Shown here: in pieces, positions 17,101 to 24,694 of the stretch | How positions within the stretch are numbered: the stretch's first letter is position 1 | How the letters are laid out: each line of letters opens with the position of its first letter | The notes under the pieces: model-generated | The model's input: the letters and a program-made list of their open reading frames with translations, nothing else | Database searches by the model: none | What the model was told of the DNA's origin: nothing | NCBI GenBank assembly: GCA_000720375.1 | Contig: JOAA01000001.1 | Span: 434,001 to 498,000 of the forward strand | DNA length: 64,000 nucleotides | Source: Rhodococcus rhodnii | GTDB lineage: Bacteria; Actinomycetota; Actinomycetes; Mycobacteriales; Pseudonocardiaceae | Direction of reading: 5' to 3' | Program-made: the position numbers and the translations under genes

Positions 17101-17802
17101 CAGGATCTGTTTGGTCTCTTCGTAGACCTCTAGTGCTTCGGGATCCCGTCCACCGCGGTGCAGTGCGGTCATCAGCAGGCCGCGCAGGCTCTCCCGCAAG
17201 GGATGCGCGCTGGCCAACCGATAAAGCTCTGTTACCGCACCATTGATATCGCCCGAGCCGAGCATGATCTCGGCCCTGCGTTCCAGCGCGGCCAGCCTCA
17301 GCTCGGCCAACCGCTTGCGGTGCAAGGCAGCGGACGGGCCCTGGATTCCGGCCAGCGCCTCGCCGTGCCACAACGCCAGCGCGGCGTCCATCGCGGTCTT
17401 CGCCGCGGTCAAGTCACGCCGGTTCCACAGCTCGTTGGCAGATTCCCTGAGCCGGTCGAACTCAATGACGTCAAGCTGGCCGTCGCCGAGCTGCAAGGAA
17501 TACCCGGACCCCGCGGAGACCAGCGTCTGCCCACCGGACCACCTGGACCGATCGGGTTCCAGGACACGCCGCAGCCGCGACACGTATGTATAGAGACTGC
17601 CGCTGGCACCGGTCGGCGGGTTGTCCCCCCACACCGACGAGACCAGATCTTCGCGTGACACAACACGGTTGGCGCGCATCGCCAGCGCCGCGAACACCGC
17701 GCGTTGCCTGCCTGAGCCCAGGTCGAGCTGCTCCTCACCCCGCCACGCACTGACTGTTCCGAGCACCTGGACACGCAGGGGCTCAACCGGCTCCGCCGCC
17801 AT
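14164..17802 (-). CDS. Large SARP/AfsR-type regulator with AAA ATPase, TPR and LuxR domains
   Basis: Transcriptional activator of 1212 residues. Order of domains: an OmpR-like winged helix at about 8-100 (LRVQVLGTVSAWRG, LYTYVSRLRRVLEPD), a bacterial transcriptional activation domain at 105-255 (LGIEPGANLRRVYNEI), an AAA ATPase with Walker A GESGIGKSALLSAAL and Walker B VVLVLDDLQWADD, a long helical-repeat region, and a C-terminal LuxR-type HTH (SKVEIRIARLVAAGWPNADIATQ then VQMHVSRILRKL). This joins the SARP and LAL architectures. Such proteins commonly switch on antibiotic clusters. It shares a divergent promoter with the LuxR gene at 18239 and is near the phenazine cluster, but its target is unproven. 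Confidence 0.93.
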   Translation of the reverse strand: MAAEPVEPLRVQVLGTVSAWRGEEQLDLGSGRQRAVFAALAMRANRVVSREDLVSSVWGDNPPTGASGSLYTYVSRLRRVLEPDRSRWSGGQTLVSAGSGYSLQLGDGQLDVIEFDRLRESANELWNRRDLTAAKTAMDAALALWHGEALAGIQGPSAALHRKRLAELRLAALERRAEIMLGSGDINGAVTELYRLASAHPLRESLRGLLMTALHRGGRDPEALEVYEETKQILIEQLGIEPGANLRRVYNEIVARPTANAPAPRTPSLAKVAMPDVFVGRSNELSALRNRLADALHGTGAAVWVEGESGIGKSALLSAALGDAADRGGQLLWAAGDEVGRRFPLGLITSCLGVEVRSSDPRRVAVAESLRAGESGNSQQWHPEDPLLAAVEQLIDLVDQLCADGPVVLVLDDLQWADDASLLVWHRLVRLTRQLPLLLVGSARPLPRRAELDQLRSVVSTWGGDLHLLEPLDEAGTAELAGRLIGAEPGPTLLGLTDSAAGNPAFIREIVHALVRDKAITIADGIADVDDIDTEGLTTAQPTLASVVTRRTGHLANLTKDALRWAALLGVEFDLGDLATVMTRPASELIRAIEEATAAGVLREAGQRFAFRHPLVRRALYEAMPEAVRVALHRQAAETLDEAGAQVSLVAAQLQGAGVPVDAWVTRWLIANTNAVARRSPTSAAELLERAITSPGLRDEARETLTARLARVKFWLGRIPEAEARSVLAMTTDPERAAEMRLVLAYLDYLGHDNARAIEALDQVIGDPDVPEHWRFRHQALRWMIVRSGLDDPESAELDAIAELEKALKNKDSFSIAQWSQYMWLTASMLRKHPEALEHINAAIAAISGRTELADLLISFLDNKMFTLQNLDRLDDAGQTLDVARHLVSRVNLPSGPHIAAAVHYFWLGRWDEALADLDSVMRDGPEITFYGLRQHGVIRLLHGTAALIAVHRDDSVSLERHLKMAAELTDPTPEAKDNIDFLMMAQALAAEQRGRPTEALQILAPTLDHGYSRMMLRHQWLPKLVRLAIDLGQHELAEQALQVCEAEAEMEVRPARAAAAVQWCRGLIEQDPGALLTVAKHFAVTGRKVEHGMAAEDAAILLAADRRLDEARDALHDAIIVYTELGAAWDIRRAESRLAPFGLRPITVPVGPLSKVEIRIARLVAAGWPNADIATQLSLSRSTVQMHVSRILRKLGVDSRLAITNDLIGQG

Positions 17803-18238
17803 CTCTCACCCCCGACATCTCCCCCGAGGATACCGTGCGGTAGCCCATTCCAGCACAGCCGGAAGTCGGGAAAGGAACACCCCGCACATATGCGAAACTT
17901 TTTAAGAGATACCTGTGAAATTCCCTAGTGTGATGCCTTTCACACTACTTTATCACGCTGCGTGACCGGCCCGGCCCCTGGCCAACAGGGCAGATCTGAC
18001 TGTCCAAAAGACGCCGAACAGGTGAAACGTCTTCTCCTCGCGCGCCGGATGAGCTTGAATACTTCAGCCGGGCGAGAGTGCAAACCGGATCTATCCGGAC
18101 ATTCCGCCGTCTGGGTGACCCCTGTCACCATCGCCGTCAAGGTTACTTGCGGGTTCGTTCAAATCGCGGCAAGAGTTTATGAAGGCCTTTGGCCAAGACT
18201 TAATCCCATTCCACAGGCGAGCATGGCGGGAAGGCGCG
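17803..18238. other. Divergent regulatory region between SARP and LuxR genes
   Basis: 436 bp without a convincing gene. The part nearest the SARP is AT-richer than its surroundings (17890-17955) and holds a perfect palindrome at 17927-17946. The LuxR frame could extend upstream to 18179, but I prefer ATG 18239 behind GGGAAGG. Confidence 0.6.
17927..17946. promoter_or_regulatory. Operator-like palindrome AGTGTGA-N6-TCACACT
   Basis: Perfect 7-bp arms separated by TGCCTT, in the AT-rich centre of the divergent SARP/LuxR promoter region. Size and symmetry fit a dimeric regulator. Candidate site for the LuxR protein or a global factor. Confidence 0.45.
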
Positions 18239-18856
18239 ATGGAACGGGTAAAGGTCGTCATACAAGCCACCGATCCCATCACCTACGTTGGGCTGTCCAG
18301 CTACCTCCAGCAGAGACCGGAGGTCGTGGTGGTCGAACAGCGGGATCAGGCCGACGTGCAGGTGTTGTCGACCGAACGCGTGGGCCCGGAGGCGTTGACA
18401 CGGTTGAGGAATTCGGCAGCCGACGGGGGGCTGCCGACCGTCCTGATGACCGGCGAGCTTGGCGAGGCACCACTGCTGACTCTGGTCGAGTGCCACGTCG
18501 TCGCGATACTGCCGAAGAACTCCGTCACCGGGGACCAGTTGGTCGACTGCATCGTGGCCGCTGCCGCAGGCAACGGCGTCATGCCCCGCGATGTACTCGG
18601 CACACTGCTGCGCCGGATCAAGGTGCTGCAGCAGGAAGTACTGGCGCCCAACGGGTTGAGCGCGTCCGGCCTCGAACCTCGTGAGGTGGACGTGCTGCGG
18701 CTGATCGCGGAAGGCTGGGGCACTGAGGAGATCGCCAAGGAACTGGCGTACTCCGAGCGGACCGTGAAGAACGTCATCTTCAACATGACGAGCCGGCTGC
18801 ACCTGCGCAACAGGGCACACGCGGTGGCATACGCCCTACGAGCGGGCGTCATCTAG
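18239..18856 (+). CDS. LuxR/NarL-type regulator with degenerate receiver domain
   Basis: 205-residue regulator. The C-terminal HTH is canonical for LuxR/NarL (LEPREVDVLRLIAEGWGTEE, then SERTVKNVIFNMTSRLHL). The N-terminal domain has a receiver-like strand-helix pattern, but the usual acidic pair is reduced to a single Asp (VVIQATDPITYVGL) and the phosphoacceptor position reads ADVQVLS, with Ser where Asp is expected; a lysine in AILPKNS remains. It therefore probably does not respond to phosphorylation and may bind a small molecule, as known atypical receivers of antibiotic clusters do. It is divergent from the first SARP and convergent, 20 bp apart, with the second SARP, which itself lacks a LuxR domain. 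Confidence 0.88.
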   Translation: MERVKVVIQATDPITYVGLSSYLQQRPEVVVVEQRDQADVQVLSTERVGPEALTRLRNSAADGGLPTVLMTGELGEAPLLTLVECHVVAILPKNSVTGDQLVDCIVAAAAGNGVMPRDVLGTLLRRIKVLQQEVLAPNGLSASGLEPREVDVLRLIAEGWGTEEIAKELAYSERTVKNVIFNMTSRLHLRNRAHAVAYALRAGVI

Positions 18857-18876
18857 GTGAAGCAAGGGCCGTGGCA

Positions 18877-21800
18877 TCACATGCCGAGCACGGCCAGTCT
18901 GGCCGACATGGAGTCCAGGTCCCACTGGGCCCCGACTTCCGCGAAGATCGCCGCGGCCTCGGCAAAGGCGGCGCGGGCATCGGGCATGAGCCCGCGTTCG
19001 GCGAACAGTTCGGCGATGTCGCCGAGCGTCGACGCCAGTTCGATCGGCCTGCCGACCCGCCGATAGTGCTCCGCCGCGACCAGCCCCGGCTCCGGATCGC
19101 GCGTGCGCAAGGCGGTACATCGGTGCAGCGCGCAGAAAGCCCGCGCTGGCACGGGTTCCTTGGCGGCCTCCAGTTCGAGCACCTCGACGGCCTGCTCGAC
19201 CTTCTCCCAGTCGCCCATCTTGATGGCGACTCGAACCAGCGGCGGCAGCCACTGGTGGCGCAGCATCATCCCGGCGTAACCCGGTTGCAGGATCGGCGCC
19301 AGTTCCTCGTACCCCCGTCGCAGGTCCCCGACCTGGACCGCGACGAGCGCGCGTGCGGCCAGTACGAAATCGAAGTTCTCCAGCTCCGCCTTGGTGGTCA
19401 CGAGATAGTGCTCGGCCACGTCCAGGTGTGCGGTTGCCGCGATGTGATCGCCACGGCGTCCCGCGATCAACGAGAACAGCCCGTGTAGCAACAACCTCGC
19501 CGGACCCGCGTCGATCAGACCGGCGTACGTGATCGTCGGCCCCTCGCCGGTGATCGTGGTGAGCGCCTGCAGGGCCTCGTCCCACCGTCCCCGCCAGTAG
19601 TGCAGCACGGCGGCGGTCACGTGCAGTCCGATCGGCAGTCCGTTCACCGGGCAGAGATCGGCCGCCGCGCCCAGCGTGGCGTCGGCTTCGTCCAGCCGGT
19701 CCAGGTTCTGCAGCGTGTAGATCTTGTTGTCCAGCAAGTCGTACTGCATGCCGACGTACTCTGCGCGGTCGTACACAAGGCCGATCGCCTCGTTCACGTG
19801 CCGCAGTGCCGCGAGGTGGTCACGGCGCATGGAGTCGACCAGCCACCTGGTCTGCAAGGCGTGCGCCGCGTAGAAGTTGTCGCCTGCCGTGATCGCTTCC
19901 TCGTAAGCGTCCTTGGCCGCGATCTCGGCGGTGTCGATGTTGCTCATGTCGCGCCGCAGGTAGGCCAGCAAAGCCCGGTGCCGCAACTGCCACTGCTCCG
20001 GCAACGCCGGGTTCAGCGGCACCTCGGTCAGGATCGAGACGGCCTCGACACGCCTGCCCTGCCGGTACACGATCGCCGCGAGCAACTGCCGGATCTCGGC
20101 CGCCAGCACCGGATCGGTGCAGATCGCCAGCGCGTGCCGCGCCTTCGCTTCCGGGTCACGGGAAAGCTGGAACAGCACCCGCACCTCGACTGCCTGCAAC
20201 ACTTCGCGGTTCGGATCGCCGATGTCCAACGTGTCGATCACCTGCGCGAGCAACTCCGCCGCGACCTGCGGCGCGCGCCCGGCGAGCTCGGCGACGTGCT
20301 CGGCCAGCCACCCGGCCACCCACGGCTCGACATCCCCGCCCGCGGCGACCAGCTGCTCGGAGACACGGTGCGGCGGTGCGCCCGCTTCGGCCAGCACCTT
20401 GGCGGCCTGCCGGTGCAGCACGCCCCGGGTGGGACCGGCGATGCCGCCGTAGACGGTGTCACGCATGAGCTGGTGCCGGAAGGTCAGTTTCGGGCCTTCC
20501 TCAACGAGGACGTTCGCGTTCACCGCGTCGGTCACCGCGCGCACGAGATACCACACTGGACGCTCGGAGACCGCGGCGATGTTACCGATCGTGGCCTCGG
20601 GGCCGAGCACGGCCACCCAGACGAGCATCTCCTTCGTACTGTCGGACAACGACTTCGAGGATCGCTCGACCGCGGCGACGAGTGAGCGCGGCGCGTCCTC
20701 CGCTTTGGACTCGTCGATGTAGGCGACGCCGTCGACCTTCTCCACCGCGCCGTCGAGCAGCAGCGCGCCCACGACTTCCCGCATGTACAACGGGTTCCCG
20801 TCAGCACGGGAGGTGATCCGGCGCAGCACCCGGCCAGGGCGCGCGCCGACCAGCTCGGTCAGCAGCGTCTCACTCTCCACAAAGGAGAGCGGCCGCATCG
20901 CGATCGCGGTGCCTCGTTCCGCACCGCTTTCGATGTACCGCCGCAGCTCGGTCAGCTCGGCCCGGCCGTGGCCGGTGTTGGCCGCGCAGATCAGCAGCAA
21001 CGGCAGTCGGTTCGTGGCCTCGCACAGCCTTCGCCACGTCTGCACGGTGTCTTCGTCGGCCCACTGGATGTCGTCGAGGACCAGCACGAGCGGCCCGGCC
21101 GCGCAAATTCGTTCGATCATTGAACCAACTGATTCGCCTGGCGGCAGCTTGCGGCCCATTCCCAGGCATTCCAGCATGATCTGCAGCGGGAAACGGCCTG
21201 CCAGCTCGTCGGCCACCGCCCAGCCGATCTGCACGGCGTTGATGTCGACGTCCGCCAGGGCGGCACCGAGCAGCCCGGACTTGCCGATGCCCGGCTCGCC
21301 CTCGATCCAGACCGCTCCGCCGAGGCCCTGGTACACGTCGGCAAGCCGCCCTCGGATCTGCTCGAGTTCCACGCGCCTGCCGACAAACGGCCGGTCCTGG
21401 TCCCGCGCCGCGCTGCACGGCCGGACATCCAGTCGCGGCGTGTCCGGTTCGGCCTGGAACATGTCGTTGCCCGCCAACACATCGGCGTGCACCTGGCACA
21501 GCGCCGGACCTGGATGCGCTCCCAGTTCCCGAAGCAGGGTCGCGCGCGCGTCGGCGAACACGTCGAGCGCCTCGGCGTGCCTGCCGCTGCGGGCCAGCGC
21601 GACCATCAACAGTTCCCGCAAGGATTCCCGTAGTGGATGGTCACGAACCAGGGCTTCCAGGTCCGCGGCCACCTCGACGTGGTCGCCCAGTTCCAGCCTG
21701 GCCCGGGCGAACGTCTCAACCGCACGCAACCTGGCCTGTTCCAGCCGGGTGCGCTCCTGCTCGGCGAAAGGGCCTGGCACACCGGCGAACGCCTCGCCGC

Positions 21801-22335
21801 GCCACAACACCAGTGCCGCGCCGAGCTTTTCGGTCACCCCGCGGTGGTCTCCCCGTGCCGCCAACACGTTCGCCTGCTCGCAGAGCTCGTCGAACAGCGT
21901 GACGTCCACCTGGTGGGAGTCCACCCGCAGCGAATAACCGCTTCCCGAGGACACAATCAGTTCACGGCCGAGCTCGCCGAGCATCCGCCGCAGGCCGGAC
22001 ATGTAGGTGTAGACGCTGCCGTCGGCGCTGGCAGGCGCGGAGCGGCCCCACACCGCTTCGACCAGCTCAGCCCGTGACACCGTCTGCCCGGACCGCATCG
22101 CCAGGACAACGAAGACAGCTCGTTGCCGAGCGGGCCCGAGCCCAATCTCCACGTCGGCGTTGACCACCCTGACCGGGCCAAGCAACTCGACCCTTGGCGC
22201 GGTACGCCGACCTTGCTCCCCCAGTGCACTCGCTTCGATCCCGAGAGGCACAAGGTCAACCCTACCCCAGGTTGATCGGGCAACTCTTTTCGCGGTTTTC
22301 AATGGCACAACTGAAGCACCTTTGAACCGTTCCAC
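18877..22335 (-). CDS. Large SARP/AfsR-type regulator with AAA ATPase, no LuxR domain
   Basis: 1152-residue relative of the protein at 14164-17802. Domains: winged helix from about residue 48 (VELLGPVRVVNADVEIGLG, YTYMSGLRRMLGELG), activation domain ending near LGAHPGPALCQVHADVL, AAA ATPase with EGEPGIGKSGLLGAAL and LVLVLDDIQWADED, and long helical repeats to the end (LDSMSARLAVLGM). Unlike its neighbour it has no C-terminal HTH. The start is uncertain: GTG 22335 gives a 47-residue leader before the winged helix, and an internal GTG (VPLGIEASALGEQG) is a good alternative. It shares a divergent region with the gntR-like gene, where a perfect palindrome lies. Confidence 0.92.
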   Translation of the reverse strand: MERFKGASVVPLKTAKRVARSTWGRVDLVPLGIEASALGEQGRRTAPRVELLGPVRVVNADVEIGLGPARQRAVFVVLAMRSGQTVSRAELVEAVWGRSAPASADGSVYTYMSGLRRMLGELGRELIVSSGSGYSLRVDSHQVDVTLFDELCEQANVLAARGDHRGVTEKLGAALVLWRGEAFAGVPGPFAEQERTRLEQARLRAVETFARARLELGDHVEVAADLEALVRDHPLRESLRELLMVALARSGRHAEALDVFADARATLLRELGAHPGPALCQVHADVLAGNDMFQAEPDTPRLDVRPCSAARDQDRPFVGRRVELEQIRGRLADVYQGLGGAVWIEGEPGIGKSGLLGAALADVDINAVQIGWAVADELAGRFPLQIMLECLGMGRKLPPGESVGSMIERICAAGPLVLVLDDIQWADEDTVQTWRRLCEATNRLPLLLICAANTGHGRAELTELRRYIESGAERGTAIAMRPLSFVESETLLTELVGARPGRVLRRITSRADGNPLYMREVVGALLLDGAVEKVDGVAYIDESKAEDAPRSLVAAVERSSKSLSDSTKEMLVWVAVLGPEATIGNIAAVSERPVWYLVRAVTDAVNANVLVEEGPKLTFRHQLMRDTVYGGIAGPTRGVLHRQAAKVLAEAGAPPHRVSEQLVAAGGDVEPWVAGWLAEHVAELAGRAPQVAAELLAQVIDTLDIGDPNREVLQAVEVRVLFQLSRDPEAKARHALAICTDPVLAAEIRQLLAAIVYRQGRRVEAVSILTEVPLNPALPEQWQLRHRALLAYLRRDMSNIDTAEIAAKDAYEEAITAGDNFYAAHALQTRWLVDSMRRDHLAALRHVNEAIGLVYDRAEYVGMQYDLLDNKIYTLQNLDRLDEADATLGAAADLCPVNGLPIGLHVTAAVLHYWRGRWDEALQALTTITGEGPTITYAGLIDAGPARLLLHGLFSLIAGRRGDHIAATAHLDVAEHYLVTTKAELENFDFVLAARALVAVQVGDLRRGYEELAPILQPGYAGMMLRHQWLPPLVRVAIKMGDWEKVEQAVEVLELEAAKEPVPARAFCALHRCTALRTRDPEPGLVAAEHYRRVGRPIELASTLGDIAELFAERGLMPDARAAFAEAAAIFAEVGAQWDLDSMSARLAVLGM

Positions 22336-22379
22336 CGCAACAAGATCATTTCGAGTTGACCGCGGCTTTACCCGGCCAG

Positions 22380-22396
22380 TTGTCCATAATGGACAA
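22380..22396. promoter_or_regulatory. Operator-like palindrome TTGTCCAT-A-ATGGACAA
   Basis: Perfect 8-bp arms around one central base, between the divergent SARP and gntR genes, 45 bp from one start and about 112 bp from the other. It could be the autoregulatory site of the GntR protein. The core CATAAT also resembles a -10 box. Confidence 0.45.
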
Positions 22397-22508
22397 ATTC
22401 GTGGATTCGCGCACGGCTGCAGAGTCTTTCGGGCAAGAGTGAACCTCCGGTGGGCCCGGTCGGGTAATCCTGTGCTGAGTAGTCATCAGGTCCCCCAAGG
22501 AGTTCCCC

Positions 22509-23525
22509 GTGTCGCTCACTCTCTCCGAAGCAGCGGGTGCGGTGCGGACAGGCCACGGCCAGCCGCCCGCGCTCGGCCTGTGGTCGACCGCCGACCGTGG
22601 CCGCACACTCGTCGTGCACGTTCCGCACAAGCAGAACGAGCGGATCGCCGATATCTCAGTAAGTGAGAACTCACGCTCGGTGCTCGTCGAGGTGATCCGG
22701 ATCGGCGTGCCAGGAGACGACAGTGCGAGGCTGGTCCGCTCGACCCGAAGCGTGTCGCTCGCCGCGCCGCTGGGCAACCGCAGGCTCGCGATGACCTGGG
22801 ACGGCGCCAGGGTGCCGTTGCTGCAGGCAGTCCCGGCAGGCGGAGAGGACGCACAGGAGTCGGCGGCCGAGCGGGCGAAGAAAGAGTTGGTCACCCTGAT
22901 CGACACCCTCGAACCAGGGTCAGCGCTGCCGTCGGAGCGGGTGCTCTCGGAACGGCTTGAGATCGCGCGGATGACCCTGCGGCACGCGGTCGACGAGCTG
23001 ACGTTGGCCGGAAAGGTGTCGCGCCGCCGCGGAAGCGGGACCTATGTGGCGGAATCGAAGCTGCTCTGCCGGATCACCCCGGACGGCCTGGACCTCGACC
23101 CGGCGTCGCCGGGAGCGGGCTTCGGCCACGTGCACGTGGTCCGGGACGTGGTGGAAGCGGACGAGCAGGTGGCCGCGGACCTCGGAATCGACCGCGGTGA
23201 CCTCGTACTGCACATCGGCAGGCTGCTGCTGGTCGACCACAGGCCATTCGGACTGGTGTCCCGGCACATCCCGATCGCCCGACTGGCAGAAACCCCAGGA
23301 GCTCCGAGCGCGTTGCGCTGGTTCTCGGAGCGCACCTCACGGGTGGACACGCGGATCCAGCTGTCGACGGCGACGCCGGCCGAGGCACGGCTGCTGGACT
23401 TGAGCCAGGTCCAGCCCATGCTCGCGTGGCACAAGATCGCGCTGGACGAGAAGGACACGCCTTTGGAGCGGACCCGGGTGCTGGCTCGGGGTGACCGGGT
23501 AGTGCTCGATCTTTCCAGGCAGTGA
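22509..23525 (+). CDS. GntR/HutC-family regulator with extra N-terminal domain
   Basis: 338-residue regulator. The start is GTG 22509, with AAGGAG 6 bp upstream. Residues 1-112 form a beta-rich domain of unknown type (WSTADRGRTLVVHVPHKQNE, then RLAMTWDGARVPLLQAV). A GntR winged helix follows at about 115-185 (LPSERVLSERLEIARMTLRH, then GKVSRRRGSGTYVAES), and a UTRA ligand domain at about 190-335 (PDGLDLDPASPGAGF, GDLVLHIGRLLLVDHRPFGL, LERTRVLARGDRVVLDLSRQ). HutC-type members sense sugars, amino acids or similar. The N-terminal addition is unusual. It sits at the left border of the phenazine cluster and may bind the adjacent palindrome. Confidence 0.85.
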   Translation: MSLTLSEAAGAVRTGHGQPPALGLWSTADRGRTLVVHVPHKQNERIADISVSENSRSVLVEVIRIGVPGDDSARLVRSTRSVSLAAPLGNRRLAMTWDGARVPLLQAVPAGGEDAQESAAERAKKELVTLIDTLEPGSALPSERVLSERLEIARMTLRHAVDELTLAGKVSRRRGSGTYVAESKLLCRITPDGLDLDPASPGAGFGHVHVVRDVVEADEQVAADLGIDRGDLVLHIGRLLLVDHRPFGLVSRHIPIARLAETPGAPSALRWFSERTSRVDTRIQLSTATPAEARLLDLSQVQPMLAWHKIALDEKDTPLERTRVLARGDRVVLDLSRQ

Positions 23526-23528
23526 AGG

Positions 23529-23544
23529 GTGGGAACGCTCCCAC
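23529..23544 (+). terminator. Hairpin after gntR-like gene
   Basis: GTGGGA-ACGC-TCCCAC, six perfect pairs with a 4-nt loop, 4 bp after the stop codon. No U-tract; possible intrinsic terminator of the kind common in high-GC actinomycetes. Confidence 0.4.
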
Positions 23545-23691
23545 AATGCGTCCACTGTGGCCATAGTGATCCCGCCAAGCACTGCTGGCGCACAGAGTTC
23601 GGCCCTGCAGTTCCTGCGAACCCTCAGCTGTCAACGGTTGCGGCAACGTGCTTACCCAACCTGGTTCTGAGCCATTGCCCCTGCTGCTAGG

Positions 23692-24300
23692 TCACGTCCC
23701 TTGGGTCAACGAACTCGTGCCACTGAGCCACGCTTCTCCCTCGACGATGGTGTGGAACTCCTCCCAGGAGGACACCGTATCGGCGGGGTGGGTCTGAGCG
23801 GGGAAATGCGACCACCACACCGGGCGTGGGTGGCCCGCGGCGATCAGGTCGTGGCAGACGTGCGGGGAATCGTCGAGGAAGACGTCCGTTGGACGGCAGT
23901 TCTTGTCCACCGACACCGTCAGCGAGTGCACGGGGAAGGTCCACTTCCGCAGCCATTCGGCTGTCCGGTGCCATGCGTCGGAGGTGGACACGCCGTCGAA
24001 CGCGCGTGCGGTGATGTAGTGCAGCCGATGGCCGGCGCGTGCGAGCCGCTTCACGGCCCGCATCGCACCGGGCAAAGGCGCACCCTCGGTGAAGAGAATG
24101 CCGTCACGTACACCGCGGCTGCAGAGGGCGAAGAACTCGTCGTGGTTGAGGCCCCACTGCCGCTGGTACCAGTCCCACGTCTCGGCTTTGTCGGTACACG
24201 GCCGTCCGAGCGTCTTGGTCGCGTAACCGGCAATGACCTGCACGAAGGGGTAGAGCACCCCGTCGATGTCGAGGCCTATGTCGAGTGAGCGGGACTCCAT
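23692..24300 (-). CDS. HAD-superfamily hydrolase, 5'(3')-nucleotidase-like
   Basis: Cytoplasmic hydrolase of about 202 residues, start ATG 24300 (MESRSLDIGLDIDGVLY). The N-terminal DIDGVLYPF is HAD motif I (nucleophile and general acid Asp in DxDG), HYITAR is motif II, and VFLDDSPHV with the two Asp is motif IV. The cap segment WDWYQRQWGLNHDEFF resembles NT5C-type deoxyribonucleotidases. It lies 16 bp after the DUF4180 gene in the same direction and is the last gene of the minus-strand arm with the methyltransferase and amidotransferase. It might dephosphorylate a pathway intermediate or be a passenger; this is not decided by the sequence. Confidence 0.78.
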   Translation of the reverse strand: MESRSLDIGLDIDGVLYPFVQVIAGYATKTLGRPCTDKAETWDWYQRQWGLNHDEFFALCSRGVRDGILFTEGAPLPGAMRAVKRLARAGHRLHYITARAFDGVSTSDAWHRTAEWLRKWTFPVHSLTVSVDKNCRPTDVFLDDSPHVCHDLIAAGHPRPVWWSHFPAQTHPADTVSSWEEFHTIVEGEAWLSGTSSLTQGT

Positions 24301-24316
24301 GCGCCCTATGGTCGCC

Positions 24317-24682
24317 TCAGCCGCGCAACAGCTCCGCAAGGTGCTGCTTGTCCCGGGCGAACCAGACGTGCCGTCCCTTGTTGGTCTCCCGGACCCAGTC
24401 CTGGAAGGGCTTGCTGGCGTAGCCCGACACGTCGCCGAGGATCGCGAGGCCCACGCCGTAGCTGGTGAACTTCTGCGCGATCATCCCGGCGAACCCGGTG
24501 CTCAGCGTGAAGAAATCCGAACACAGCCTGCTGGCCGGGACAGCCGCCCACTTGGCGTCCGCGCCGTGGTGCCCAGCGGCGACGATGAGATCCAGCGCGT
24601 CGTTCTCGGTGGCCAGGGTCGGGCCGTCGGCGCCGAGCACGAAGACAGGAACGTCCGCTATGTGTTCGAGTTGGTCGGTCAC
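24317..24682 (-). CDS. DUF4180 domain protein
   Basis: 121-residue soluble protein. The match to DUF4180 rests on the C-terminal half: RLCSDFFTLSTGFAGMIAQK, VGLAILGDVSGYASKPFQDW and VRETNKGRHVWFA are characteristic. The family has no defined biochemical role. The start is GTG 24682 (VTDQLEHIADVPV), 12 bp after the amidotransferase stop, so it is co-transcribed with the phenazine tailoring genes. A functional link is possible but unsupported. Confidence 0.8.
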   Translation of the reverse strand: MTDQLEHIADVPVFVLGADGPTLATENDALDLIVAAGHHGADAKWAAVPASRLCSDFFTLSTGFAGMIAQKFTSYGVGLAILGDVSGYASKPFQDWVRETNKGRHVWFARDKQHLAELLRG

Positions 24683-24694
24683 GCTTCGATCGTA

